NCBI GenBank assembly: GCA_947496175.1 | Contig: CANMBU010000001.1 | Span: forward strand, 868,001 to 932,000 | DNA length: 64,000 bases | Reading direction: 5' to 3' | DNA from: an uncultured Roseovarius sp. | Lineage (GTDB): Bacteria > Pseudomonadota > Alphaproteobacteria > Rhodobacterales > Rhodobacteraceae | The notes under the pieces: model-generated | Databases searched by the model: none | What the model was told of the DNA's origin: nothing | Seen by the model: the letters and a program-made list of their open reading frames with translations, nothing else | Shown here: in pieces, positions 36,318-45,485 of the stretch | Position numbering within the stretch: the stretch's first letter is position 1 | Layout: every line of letters starts with the position of its first letter | Program-made: the position numbers and the translations under genes

Positions 36318-37458
36318 TCAGCTTGCGCAGACGCGGATTGCGTACCGGTCTCGCACCAGCGGCGAACATGGGTTGCAACATCTCTACAAGCGTCTCTGCA
36401 CTGGCCCGCCAGGAATAGCGCCCTGCACGTGCCAAGCCCTTGGTGATCCGAATTTCGCGCTCATCTTGTGCCAGTGCAGCGAAGCGTTTGAGCGCCAGGG
36501 TCATCCCAAGCTGATCCCGGGGATCAAACCACATCGGCGCATCGCCCAGCACCTCGGGCATCGCCGTCGCGTTCGAACTCAACACAGGGACACCGAGCTG
36601 CATGGCCTCTAGAGGCGGTATGCCAAACCCTTCATTCAGGGATGGAAACACGAAACCCACAGCATCCTGGTACAGTCCACGCAGGTCTGCATCGGACACA
36701 CGGCCCAGCACACACAAACCGTTTTGAGTTTCCAGTTTTGCAATGTTCAACGCCCGGGGCGCGTCTCCGACAATGGCGAGGGGCGGAACATCCGGACCCG
36801 CATCGCGATGTGCTTCGATCAGCCGAATGAGATTCTTGTTCGGGCTTTGGTTGCCCACAGACAAAAGATAGCCTTTTGGACTCAATCCAAACTCTTCCGG
36901 GGCTTGCAGGTTTTCTTCCACTCGAAGCACATGTTCCGCCGAATTCGGCACGATCCCGAACCGATCTGTATCCACGTCCAACCAATGTGCCAACGTCTGC
37001 GCCGAGTGTTGGCTCACTGTGATCAAGCCCTTGGCGCGCTGAGCCAGTCGAGGCCGCAGAAACCGATGCCAACGACGATAGCCCGGCGAAAACGCTTCGG
37101 GCATTTCAAAGACATGCGCATCATGAAACGCAACCACATGTGCCTCATGCGCGAGCGGGCCGCAATTGCCAAGGCTTAGAAGAACACCATCCTTGCTGAT
37201 CTGATAAAGCCGTGATTGCTCCCACACATGCCCTTGTGAGGCGCCTGTCGGAAACACTTCAATGCTACGGTAACGGGGCAGGTTTTCACGCTGGGTGCCG
37301 GATGCAAATGGTGTCAAAAGCACAACCTGCCCAAACCGCGCCCTGACCGTTGGATGCTTTACCAAATAATCATCAAGCGCCCGCACCAATTCGTGCGCGT
37401 AACGTTGCACACCTGACAAGGGCTGCGTCAAAAACCGCCCGTTGATAAACAACGTCAT
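36304..37458 (-). CDS. Glycosyltransferase family 4/1 (GT-B), first copy
   Basis: 384 residues from the ATG at 37458, which overlaps the stop of the upstream glycosyltransferase. GT-B fold: N-terminal FINGRFLTQPLSGVQRYAHEL and C-terminal donor domain with YLLSVGNQSPNKNLIRLIEAH, then FPSLNEGFGIPPLEAMQLGVPVL (the E-x7-E motif). This resembles mannosyltransferase-type group 1 enzymes. It adds a sugar to the lipid-linked repeat unit; the sugar is not predictable. Confidence 0.88.
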   Translation of the reverse strand: MTLFINGRFLTQPLSGVQRYAHELVRALDDYLVKHPTVRARFGQVVLLTPFASGTQRENLPRYRSIEVFPTGASQGHVWEQSRLYQISKDGVLLSLGNCGPLAHEAHVVAFHDAHVFEMPEAFSPGYRRWHRFLRPRLAQRAKGLITVSQHSAQTLAHWLDVDTDRFGIVPNSAEHVLRVEENLQAPEEFGLSPKGYLLSVGNQSPNKNLIRLIEAHRDAGPDVPPLAIVGDAPRALNIAKLETQNGLCVLGRVSDADLRGLYQDAVGFVFPSLNEGFGIPPLEAMQLGVPVLSSNATAMPEVLGDAPMWFDPRDQLGMTLALKRFAALAQDEREIRITKGLARAGRYSWRASAETLVEMLQPMFAAGARPVRNPRLRKLISAR

Positions 37459-38627
37459 GCGAGTTTGGCCTGAAGGAGAAGCTCCTGTTTGCCCAAGGCG
37501 CTGCGATAGCAACGCTCGGTTCCCGATCCCAGTCGCGCCAATTCCCAATCCGAGACATCTGTGTGTCTCGCACCACGCGCAAGCCGTGTACGCTTGGCCG
37601 GCTCCTCCAACACTTCGATCAGTTGATCCGCCACCACATCCATGTTGTCAGCCGGCAGGATCAACCCGTTGATGTCATGCGCCAGGATTTCATCCAAACC
37701 CGGCAACGCTTGTGCCAGCACCGGGCACCCTGCGGCAATGGATTGCACCACGACACGCGGCAGACCTTCTCGTTCAGATGTAAGTACCGAGACATCGGCA
37801 AGAGCAAAGAGCGCTTCGGCATCAACGCGATGCCCACAAAACACCACCTGATCTTCAAGCCCAAGACGCGTCACCTCATCACGCACGCGGTTTTCCTCGG
37901 GACCTTGACCCGCCAGCAAGAGACGCATCTGAGGCAACCGGTTCGCGACACATACAAACGCGCGCAGAAATGGTATGTGCCGTTTGCGCGGCTCAAACGC
38001 AGCCATCATCAGCGCAACGGGTGCACGGCGACCTTCATGATCGACATTGGACAATGCTTGCCAGTCAAGCGGCAGCTGCGCGTTTCGAAATCGATCCAGA
38101 CCCATGCCGGAACGCACACAATAGATCTGCTCCGGATCCGCGAGACCGGCATCAACATAGGCCTCCGACACCGCCTCTGAGACCCCAACAAAGGCGTCTG
38201 TGCGCCGCGCTGCAATGCGTTCCGCCGCAAGGTAAATTGCGCGTTTCATCGGGCTTACGCCTTCAAACGGAAGGATATGCACACCATGCACCACAAGCGC
38301 ATCAGGCACCGCATCCGCCGCCAACCGACCAACAAGACCGGCCTTGCTCTGATGCGTGTGAATGACATCCGGCGACAGGGTTCTGTAGATGTCACGCAAC
38401 CAGCGGATCGCACGAAAATCGTGCTTTGCATCGACAGGATGCACCAAATCAGGCAGCACGATTCGACCCAACCCTTCTGGCAGGTTCGTATCCCAAAACG
38501 GGTCCGCTTCCGAACCATGGATCAGTGTGACCTCATGCCCAGCTTCAAGCTGCCAACGCATTGTTTCAACGGTATTTTCTTCTGATCCTGCACGCAGAAG
38601 ACGGGTAATCAGATGCACAATATGCAT
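37455..38627 (-). CDS. Glycosyltransferase family 4 (GT-B), second copy
   Basis: 390 residues. The N-terminus MHIVHLITRLLRAGSEENT and HTHQSKAGLVGRLAAD are typical of family 4 acceptors, and the donor domain shows VALMMAAFEPRKRHIPFLRAF, VFCGHRVDAEALFALADVSVLTSEREGLPRVVVQSIAAGCPVL. It is the first gene of a two-gene minus-strand operon, divergent from the sulfotransferase operon with a CtrA box in between. It acts on the cytoplasmic face in repeat-unit assembly. Confidence 0.88.
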   Translation of the reverse strand: MHIVHLITRLLRAGSEENTVETMRWQLEAGHEVTLIHGSEADPFWDTNLPEGLGRIVLPDLVHPVDAKHDFRAIRWLRDIYRTLSPDVIHTHQSKAGLVGRLAADAVPDALVVHGVHILPFEGVSPMKRAIYLAAERIAARRTDAFVGVSEAVSEAYVDAGLADPEQIYCVRSGMGLDRFRNAQLPLDWQALSNVDHEGRRAPVALMMAAFEPRKRHIPFLRAFVCVANRLPQMRLLLAGQGPEENRVRDEVTRLGLEDQVVFCGHRVDAEALFALADVSVLTSEREGLPRVVVQSIAAGCPVLAQALPGLDEILAHDINGLILPADNMDVVADQLIEVLEEPAKRTRLARGARHTDVSDWELARLGSGTERCYRSALGKQELLLQAKLA

Positions 38628-38650
38628 ACGGGTGCAGCCTCCTTTGGACG

Positions 38651-38666
38651 TTAAGCACCCGTTAAC
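38651..38666. promoter_or_regulatory. CtrA box TTAA-GCACCCG-TTAAC
   Basis: A perfect TTAA-N7-TTAAC match at 38651-38666 in the divergent promoter between the family 4 glycosyltransferase and the sulfotransferase-wzy-wzx-gumK operon. Confidence 0.6.
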
Positions 38667-38755
38667 CCTGCCGTGCGAATCTTACCAAAAGGCTAACGCC
38701 AAAACCGGCGTCGCATCCGGCATCCAATCCGTCACGAGAGGGAGATACGAGCAAC

Positions 38756-39454
38756 ATGGCAGGTTTCATCTACATCCACGTGCCCAAATGCGGCGGCTCA
38801 TCGTTCGGGGCCGCGCTGCGCCTGCGCTTTCTCACGTCACAAGCCACCATCCGGCTGGGTCAAGGGGATCCAACCCTGACCGGAGAAGCACATATCCTGA
38901 GCGACTACGCCGCGCGCAGACGTGAGTTGCACGCCCATGTGACGCGGGGTGTTCGGATGATTTCCGGGCATGTGCAATATGATCCAGAACTGCACCTTAC
39001 GACCGCACAGAATTATGGTTTTCTGACTTTGCTACGTGACCCGGTGGATCGGTTCGTATCTCACTACAACTACCTGCAGCGAAAGCACCCCGATGACGGG
39101 CGGTCCAATACGCTTGACGCCTTTATCGAAACTCCGGGGGCGCGCAGGTTAGGCTCACAATACCTGTTTTACTTTGCGGGTGAAAACCAGAGGCCAACAC
39201 AAAACACAGGCGCTCTTGTGTCAAAAGCCATTCGCGCTTTGTCGCGCTTTGACCTCGTCGGCGACTTGTCAGAGCCGCATACCTGCCGCGCCGTATTGCG
39301 TGACATCATTGGCGGCCCGCTTCCCCTTTGGCATCGCAACCGTGCGCCGCAACGTGCTTTGGTATCACGCGGCTTGCGCCGAAAACTTGAAGAGGTCTGC
39401 ACCCCCGATCTGGAAATCTTTGAAAGTGTGCGGCACCACAAGGCTGCTGCATGA
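38756..39454 (+). CDS. Sulfotransferase family 2 protein
   Basis: 232 residues. The PAPS-binding motifs are clear: FIYIHVPKCGGSSFGAAL (5'-phosphosulfate loop, residues 4-21) and LLRDPVDRFVSHYNY (3'-phosphate site, near 90). It would add sulfate to the polysaccharide, common in marine exopolysaccharides. First of five genes each overlapping the next by 4 nt (ATGA), so one operon with Wzy, an acyltransferase, Wzx and a GumK-like enzyme. Confidence 0.88.
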   Translation: MAGFIYIHVPKCGGSSFGAALRLRFLTSQATIRLGQGDPTLTGEAHILSDYAARRRELHAHVTRGVRMISGHVQYDPELHLTTAQNYGFLTLLRDPVDRFVSHYNYLQRKHPDDGRSNTLDAFIETPGARRLGSQYLFYFAGENQRPTQNTGALVSKAIRALSRFDLVGDLSEPHTCRAVLRDIIGGPLPLWHRNRAPQRALVSRGLRRKLEEVCTPDLEIFESVRHHKAAA

Positions 39455-40722
39455 CGCGCCAAGCTCTATCACCGCTGACCTTAATGCTGTGCTGCTGGGG
39501 CTTGACGGGCGCCTTCTCGATCTGGGCTTTTATGTCGCTCGATCGCCTGCCGCTGGTACAAATCTTTATTGCGCGCGAGCATCTTGATCTCTCGGCCATC
39601 ACTTTGGCTGGTGTCCTCTGGGTTCTCTTCAGCCTCACAGTCTACATCCTGGCCGATTGGATTGCGCGCCTGTCATTGCCCAAACCACGCCCATTTCACA
39701 TGCGTCTGGACGTGAACGCTGCGGCAAAAGCAACCTTCGCGATCAACACCTGTTTTGCGTTAGTGACCCTGCTCTGGATTGCCAGCACGGCACGAACTGC
39801 AGGTGGATTGATGCAACTGGCCACGGCTGTCTATGTCGACAGCCTGAACACCCGCGACATGCTTTTGGAGAACAAACTCTTCACCGGCATGCGTTTGTTC
39901 TATGCTGCTTTGCCTGCCACGGGTTGTCTAGCTGCTGCATTGCTCGCGTGCGGTTCATTATCGTTCAAAGCGCGGCGTATGTGCCAGATCACGCTTGTGT
40001 TAAACCTTGTTCTTCTCTTCGTTTTGCCCATCGTCATGAGCCAGCGGCTCTTGCTGTTACAGTTCCTGCTCTCAGCCTACATCGCCGCTTGCCTTGTGCG
40101 CGGGCATGTTTTTGGCCTGCGGTTTTTAGGTCTGGGACTTTGTCTTTTTCTTGGGCTTTGGGTCGCCCGTGAGATCATCACCAATCCAAGTCTCGATCAT
40201 TCCGCCGCGGACATCGCCTGGCAGAAACTGGCGTTCTACATAATCAACGACACATGGAACAGCCTTGCGCCGCTCAGTCGCCCGATCCCGCACACGCATG
40301 GCGCACTTACGTTCGAAGGGCTGACATTCCTGACGTTCACCGATGGCCTTTTTCACGGCGCGAACCCAAGCCAAATCCCCGAGTTAAATGCGGTTCTGGG
40401 TGGCGGGGAGTTTCCCTTCTTCACCACAGCCTACGTGGATTTTGGCCCAATACTGGGCATGGCAGTCATCGCGTGTTTCGCAATTCTCTTTCGCCTTGTG
40501 TTTCACCGCGCCTGTCAATCTCTCGGCTGGGCCGCAATCTACGCACAGGTCGGGGCGGCTCTGCTGTTTTCCAGCCATTCCGTCTATGTCACGCATCAGA
40601 ATTTCCTGTTCTCCGTGGCTGTCATCGCTGTGATCTGCCGCGTGGCACGCCGGACAAACCAACCCACACGATTGGCTGATACTCCGGTGTTCCGAAGCTG
40701 CCGCAAGGCGCAAGTCGCATGA
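39451..40722 (+). CDS. Polysaccharide repeat-unit polymerase (Wzy-like)
   Basis: 423 residues with about 10-11 hydrophobic helices and a large periplasmic-type loop (about 270-330, PHTHGALTFEGLTFLTFTDG). This layout fits Wzy/O-antigen polymerase proteins, which are poorly conserved in sequence. Position between the sulfotransferase and the Wzx-type flippase in an overlapping operon supports the role. The polymerase would join repeat units on the periplasmic side. An unrelated membrane protein cannot be excluded from sequence alone. Confidence 0.72.
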   Translation: MTRQALSPLTLMLCCWGLTGAFSIWAFMSLDRLPLVQIFIAREHLDLSAITLAGVLWVLFSLTVYILADWIARLSLPKPRPFHMRLDVNAAAKATFAINTCFALVTLLWIASTARTAGGLMQLATAVYVDSLNTRDMLLENKLFTGMRLFYAALPATGCLAAALLACGSLSFKARRMCQITLVLNLVLLFVLPIVMSQRLLLLQFLLSAYIAACLVRGHVFGLRFLGLGLCLFLGLWVAREIITNPSLDHSAADIAWQKLAFYIINDTWNSLAPLSRPIPHTHGALTFEGLTFLTFTDGLFHGANPSQIPELNAVLGGGEFPFFTTAYVDFGPILGMAVIACFAILFRLVFHRACQSLGWAAIYAQVGAALLFSSHSVYVTHQNFLFSVAVIAVICRVARRTNQPTRLADTPVFRSCRKAQVA

Positions 40723-41744
40723 CAGTGCCCGGCACCCAAAAACTAGCCGGTCTGCAATCGCTTCGCGCGCTGGCCGCTGGAATGGTTCTGATTGGTCATG
40801 TCCTGGCCGAGGCTGAGCATTACTTTGGCCTGTCTCTTCCAGGCGACGCGATACCTTGGACTCGTGGTGTGGACCTCTTCTTCGTAATCTCGGGGTTTGT
40901 CATTGCCCTATCAGCCGACAGGCTCCGTACCCAGCCAATGGCCTTCTTCAAACGCCGCCTGATGCGTGTTGTGCCACTCTATTACATTTTTACCACTCTT
41001 ATGGTTGTGGTCCTTCTGGCCCTTCCCGGTGCTGCCAAGGACACCACTCTCGATCTGGGACAAATCCTGTCGTCCTACAGTTTCCTACCCTATGCCCGCG
41101 AAGATGGGCGCATCGCCCCTATCCTCTCACTGGGCTGGACTCTCAACTACGAGATTTTCTTCTATGCGATTTTTGCACTGTGTCTGGCCTTGCGACGTCC
41201 ATTGCTCTCACTTGTTGCAATCCTTTCGACCTGCGTCATTGCCGGTCTGATCTACCCCAGCACCGCGACAGCCTTTGTGTTCTGGTCCAATCCACTCATT
41301 CTTGAGTTTCTCTTTGGCGTAGGATTGGCACGACTCCATCAATCGGGCTGGCACATGCCGGATACCGGTTTTGCCGTGGCGTGTTTATTGTCAGGCTTCA
41401 CCTTTCTTGTACTGTTTGATGCAATGAGCATACCGCGCGTGTTGGCCGCAGGGCTGCCTGCAACTTTGATCGTGGCCAGTGGCACTTTGTTTTGTCCCAA
41501 CCGCACAACACCCGGTCAACTGCTGGGTGACGCCTCCTACGCGCTTTACCTGTCTCATCGGTTTGCCCTGCGTGCCGCCACGCTTTTACTTTTGCCGCTC
41601 CTGCCACAAACACCGCTTGGCGCGTGGATCTACGTGGGGCTGGTCACAGGTCTCGCGCTTGGTGTGGGCATCCTAACTCATCTACTTTTGGAACGTCCCA
41701 TGATGCGCGCTTTGACCTCTTCACCCAAGGTGCTCCCGGCATGA
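40719..41744 (+). CDS. Acyltransferase family 3 (OafA-like) membrane protein
   Basis: 341 residues, about ten TM segments. The signature N-terminus LQSLRALAAGMVLIGHVLAEAEHY (with the conserved catalytic His), GVDLFFVISGFVIAL and FKRRLMRVVPLYYIFTT identify acyltransferase_3. Such proteins O-acetylate or otherwise acylate surface polysaccharides. Overlaps both neighbours by 4 nt in the polysaccharide operon. Confidence 0.9.
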   Translation: MTVPGTQKLAGLQSLRALAAGMVLIGHVLAEAEHYFGLSLPGDAIPWTRGVDLFFVISGFVIALSADRLRTQPMAFFKRRLMRVVPLYYIFTTLMVVVLLALPGAAKDTTLDLGQILSSYSFLPYAREDGRIAPILSLGWTLNYEIFFYAIFALCLALRRPLLSLVAILSTCVIAGLIYPSTATAFVFWSNPLILEFLFGVGLARLHQSGWHMPDTGFAVACLLSGFTFLVLFDAMSIPRVLAAGLPATLIVASGTLFCPNRTTPGQLLGDASYALYLSHRFALRAATLLLLPLLPQTPLGAWIYVGLVTGLALGVGILTHLLLERPMMRALTSSPKVLPA

Positions 41745-43072
41745 GCACACAGCTTTGGTCCTTTGCTCTGCAATGGTCTCGGGTGGGGGTTAATGCCGCG
41801 CTTTTTCTTGTTGCAACCCGGTTCCTGACCTTGGCAGAAATCGGTCTCTTCGCCACGGCCTTTGCTCCCATACGTTTGAGCCAGGGCCTGCATCGCGCAG
41901 GGATTGCTGAGAGCGTGATCATTCTTGGCAGGCACCAAACGCGGCTCAACGCGCTCTTCGTTCTGTCATGCCTGTCCGGCGTTGGTCTCTGCTTTGTCTT
42001 CGGATTACTCGGGCATCTCGCCTCAATCCCTGCACTTCTGATCCTCAGCATCATTCCTCTTCTGAACGGTCTCAGCGCGGTGTCTGACGGTCTGTTGCGC
42101 CGTACCTTGCGTTTGCGCGCACTCGCACTGCGGACGATGGGCGTACAATCCATTGCCGCCGCTATCGCGTTTTGGCTGCTGATTTACGATTGGGGCATCT
42201 GGGCATTGGTGAGCTTTGCCGTGATCAACGCGTTTGGAGCCTGCCTTCTGACGATCCTCCTGGCGCGCTGGAGACCAACCGAAATGCCAAGGTTCGCGAA
42301 CGTGGTTCTGCTGATGCCGAATACCACTCAAATCGCCGCGCGCGACCTGATTGGTGCCGCTCAAATTCCCTTGGCCCTGATGGCCATCGGAATGACGCTT
42401 GGTCTGCCAGCGGCAGGAGCATTCCAAATCGCGACCCGCATCTACAACCTGATCGATGCGCTCACTTTGTCACCACTGCGTTTCATTGCTCTGCCGCAAC
42501 TGGCACAAGACAGGCTGGGGTCACGACATCGCTTTGCAGCGCATCTTGCACGCGCGGCCTGGCTATCATCGTGGATCTGGGCGGTGGTCTTACTCTTTGC
42601 CCCAGAGCTGCTGTCGATTCTCCTCACCACCGATCACGCCAACGCCGCAGCACCTATCCTGCGCGCCTTGGCAGGTCTTGGGCTTTGCAGCGCTTTAACC
42701 ATGCCATTAAATCAAGCGTTGACCGCGCGATTGCAAACTGGGCTTGTGCTGAACCGGGCCATCCTGATGCTGTGCCTTGGCACGCTGCTTTTGTTTCCGG
42801 CGCTCATGATCTCGCCCACACTCTGCGCGCTGGCCTTGTCCATCGCCGCAGTACTCGTCAATCTTTGGTACCTTCAAAAAGCATTACCACGGGTCTTCCT
42901 GGACACCTCAGACCTCATCGCAGCAGCGCCACCTCTCTTTGCCGCTGGACTCGCGTGTGGCCTTGTTCTGACAACGCCCAACTTACCAATCGTTGCACAA
43001 ATGCTTTGCGGCACCGTGGTTTATGTCAGTCTCGTTGCGGTCTTGCCCAAACCACATCTGAGGGCCGCATGA
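41741..43072 (+). CDS. Wzx-type lipid-linked oligosaccharide flippase
   Basis: 443 residues from the ATG at 41741 overlapping the acyltransferase stop. About 12 hydrophobic helices in the MOP/MATE-like arrangement; the N-terminus LWSFALQWSRVGVNAALFLVATRFLTLAEIGLFATAFAPIRL resembles polysaccharide-export Wzx proteins. It would move the undecaprenyl-linked repeat unit across the inner membrane for Wzy. Identification is by topology and position. Confidence 0.78.
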   Translation: MSTQLWSFALQWSRVGVNAALFLVATRFLTLAEIGLFATAFAPIRLSQGLHRAGIAESVIILGRHQTRLNALFVLSCLSGVGLCFVFGLLGHLASIPALLILSIIPLLNGLSAVSDGLLRRTLRLRALALRTMGVQSIAAAIAFWLLIYDWGIWALVSFAVINAFGACLLTILLARWRPTEMPRFANVVLLMPNTTQIAARDLIGAAQIPLALMAIGMTLGLPAAGAFQIATRIYNLIDALTLSPLRFIALPQLAQDRLGSRHRFAAHLARAAWLSSWIWAVVLLFAPELLSILLTTDHANAAAPILRALAGLGLCSALTMPLNQALTARLQTGLVLNRAILMLCLGTLLLFPALMISPTLCALALSIAAVLVNLWYLQKALPRVFLDTSDLIAAAPPLFAAGLACGLVLTTPNLPIVAQMLCGTVVYVSLVAVLPKPHLRAA

Positions 43073-44244
43073 AACGCGCTGTCCTTCTGACTGGTCACTT
43101 CCCAAATCAGAAGCGCCGCCCAAGCCTTTTGTGGGTGTCATATCACCTGCAACGCAGTGGCTGGCATGTCATCCATGTCACGGTTGGGTATTCCTGGATC
43201 TCGCGTCTTGTAGGCGACGCGCGCTTGAAGGCGTTGGATAACAAACCCCAGACCGGCATGGCGCATCCACACACAAACCTGACGACCCTATTCGGCTATG
43301 CCCCGATCCATCCGGTCAACCTGCGCACCCGCTATCTGACTCAATTGGTGCAAACCGCATGGCCGTTATTCACCACCTACTGGGAGCGGCGCCTGCGCGA
43401 CCATCTGCACCAAGCCGATCTTATCCTTTGTGAAAGCGGGCCGCCTGTTTTACTGGCCCCCGCCCTCAGCAGCCATGCCCCAAACGCGCACCGCATCTAT
43501 CGCGTGAATGACGATATACGACTGCTCAAGGCGCCTGCAGGGCTCGTTGAGGCAGAGCAACGTAATCTGCACCATTTCACCCGGATCAGCACCGCAAGCC
43601 CTGTTCTTGCCAATCACTTTGCCACACACAGCACTGTCACTCTCGATCCCATGGGCATCCCTCGGGCGTTGATCAACCGCCCACATCTCAACCCGTACCG
43701 GCACATACCAAATCGCAAGACCGCTGTCTGCGCCGGCACCACGCAAATCGACATGCAAGCCATTGAGCGTATTGCCACGGCGCGCCCAAATTGGGATATC
43801 CACATCCTCGGTCGTCTTAAACTATCCCCACCCAAGCGTCCCAATCTCTTCTGGCACGGCGAACAAAGCTTTGAGACCACACTGGCCCATATCGCCCATG
43901 CTGATATTGGGCTTGCACCCTATGTTGATAGGCCTGGAATTGAGTATCAGGTCAGCAATTCCAACCGCATGCTGCTCTATCGGCACTTCGGTCTGCCGAT
44001 CCTCGGGCCTGATCGGCTCTGCACACCCGAAATCCCCTCGATCATTGGGTACAACACCCCAAACGCAATGGGCCTGTGCGAAGATTTTTCGCACAGGCCC
44101 GAAGACATTCCCGACTGGTCCGAGCTTGCCCGGCGTCTGGTTCAGAATGGCGTTACAGATCCACCAAGTGAAGTCTCAACCGACCCCGCCACAATGTCAA
44201 AATCACGGGTGAAAACTGTTCCGGCATTGGCTTCCAGCGCATAG
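43069..44244 (+). CDS. GumK-like glycosyltransferase
   Basis: 391 residues from the ATG at 43069, which overlaps the wzx stop; the open frame upstream is a shadow of wzx. The N-terminus KRAVLLTGHFPNQKRRPSLL and the donor region YVDRPGIEYQVSNSNRMLLYRHFGLPILGP match GumK-type (GT70) glucuronosyltransferases, which add glucuronate and give the polymer negative charge. The last ~34 codons overlap the convergent spike gene and do not look family-like, suggesting an eroded stop. Last gene of the sulfotransferase operon. Confidence 0.8.
   Translation: MKRAVLLTGHFPNQKRRPSLLWVSYHLQRSGWHVIHVTVGYSWISRLVGDARLKALDNKPQTGMAHPHTNLTTLFGYAPIHPVNLRTRYLTQLVQTAWPLFTTYWERRLRDHLHQADLILCESGPPVLLAPALSSHAPNAHRIYRVNDDIRLLKAPAGLVEAEQRNLHHFTRISTASPVLANHFATHSTVTLDPMGIPRALINRPHLNPYRHIPNRKTAVCAGTTQIDMQAIERIATARPNWDIHILGRLKLSPPKRPNLFWHGEQSFETTLAHIAHADIGLAPYVDRPGIEYQVSNSNRMLLYRHFGLPILGPDRLCTPEIPSIIGYNTPNAMGLCEDFSHRPEDIPDWSELARRLVQNGVTDPPSEVSTDPATMSKSRVKTVPALASSA
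44070..44100. repeat. 13-bp perfect inverted repeat inside the gumK-like 3' end
   Basis: GGGCCTGTGCGAA (44070-44082) and TTCGCACAGGCCC (44088-44100) form a perfect 13-bp stem with a 5-nt loop, within coding sequence. It lies 42 nt beyond the stop of the convergent spike gene and has no U-tract, so it may halt opposing transcription imperfectly or be a recombination scar. Confidence 0.6.
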
Positions 44245-45485
44245 TTTGTCGCGGCCCCGGCCGCGTCACCGATGCAATCCTGCAACCACATGAAAGACGG
44301 GTTGGAGCATTTGAACGCAACAGACGTTCCATCGACATCCCGCGCGACGGCACGCACCCCCGCCAGCCAACTTTCGGTGGACTGAATGCAATGCATCTCT
44401 GTGCCATTGCGCGACAGACCAAAAGCTCCGTTCAATACAATCGCACGCACCGAGTCATGTGTGGTGAACGCATTGCATGACGTCGCCCCATCAACCCCGT
44501 TCTGCCACCCGGTGCAGTTCTGCAAGAGCACATGCATCCCCGGCGTGCCGTCCTCGTGAAACGACCAGCCATCTTTGGCCCCATGGCTTGCATCGCATCC
44601 AAAAAACGCAACCAGACCATTCGTCCGGCGCACCCGTGCAGCATCCAAAGGCGACGACGGATTGGACGGGGCCGAATAGCGGAACGAACAATTCACCCCG
44701 ACAATGTTGCGCGTGGCCACTGCATCAAAATGCAAAGCCCCGGTTATGCCGCCTTCGGTATGTATGTTTTCAAGATAGAAATCCTGATCATGGCTCATAA
44801 AGCGCGCGCCGTGAAAGGATCGCAAAAGCGCTATATCCTCGGCGCCGGGCGCACCACCCACATTGACATGAACTGTGCCACCATCTTGTGTCCAGCTATT
44901 CTGTGTTGTGGCACAGGTGGCCACATCAACCACTTTGGAAAGCTCGGTGAAATGTCCTTCAGCCGTAAGCATGTCGGTCCGAAACGCGCGTTTGACCGAG
45001 CTGACTCCGGATGAATAGGTTCCGTCGGCATCGCTCCAAACAGGTTGAAACGGCCCCGTCCTATAGCGCACCGGACCCTGCCATCCAATCACTGCAACAG
45101 GTTGATCCGGCTCTTCATTACCGTTTCGCGTAAATGCACTTTCCTCGTAAGTGCCTGGCTTGATCAGCACGCGATACGGGGCTGCCGTTGCGTTCCCGGC
45201 GACAAAGGCCGCATGTATCGTTCGCTTGGCATTGATGAAATCACCGTCCTGTGTTCCAAGCCCCGAGTTGCTGTCATCCCCGGTTGCACTGTCCACGTGA
45301 ATCGCAGCGCCCGACCAGATTCCGGCATCAACCAGATTGCGCGGCTGAATGTCGGCACCATAGGTTTTGCCCATCTTGTGAACTGCAAACCCAAAGCGTG
45401 CCTGATCCCAATCAAACCCCGCTGGAAAATCCACGCCTTGTCGCGCGCTGGCTTGCGGTTTTAGACCCGTAGACAGGCCAATCAT
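44142..45485 (-). CDS. ghsB: Right-handed beta-helix protein, GTA head-spike fibre-like
   Basis: 447 residues from the ATG at 45485 (a GTG one codon earlier is possible). After an N-terminal adaptor (DWDQARFGFAVHKMGKTYGADI) it carries a phage tail-spike/pectate-lyase-like parallel beta-helix: IHVDSATGDDSNSG, RVLIKPGTYEESAF, FYLENIHTEGGITGALHFDAV, GWSFHEDGTPGMHVLLQNCTGWQNG. It is coupled to a spike-base protein, matching the GhsA-GhsB pair of the Rhodobacter capsulatus gene transfer agent, which binds capsule. A polysaccharide lyase is the alternative. Convergent with the gumK-like gene, with a 103-bp overlap. Confidence 0.68.
   Translation of the reverse strand: MIGLSTGLKPQASARQGVDFPAGFDWDQARFGFAVHKMGKTYGADIQPRNLVDAGIWSGAAIHVDSATGDDSNSGLGTQDGDFINAKRTIHAAFVAGNATAAPYRVLIKPGTYEESAFTRNGNEEPDQPVAVIGWQGPVRYRTGPFQPVWSDADGTYSSGVSSVKRAFRTDMLTAEGHFTELSKVVDVATCATTQNSWTQDGGTVHVNVGGAPGAEDIALLRSFHGARFMSHDQDFYLENIHTEGGITGALHFDAVATRNIVGVNCSFRYSAPSNPSSPLDAARVRRTNGLVAFFGCDASHGAKDGWSFHEDGTPGMHVLLQNCTGWQNGVDGATSCNAFTTHDSVRAIVLNGAFGLSRNGTEMHCIQSTESWLAGVRAVARDVDGTSVAFKCSNPSFMWLQDCIGDAAGAATNYALEANAGTVFTRDFDIVAGSVETSLGGSVTPF

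Noticed and set aside
42172..43068. Upstream extension of the GumK-like frame
   Set aside because: Overlaps wzx out of frame; the ATG at 43069 overlaps the wzx stop in the same way as the other genes of the operon.
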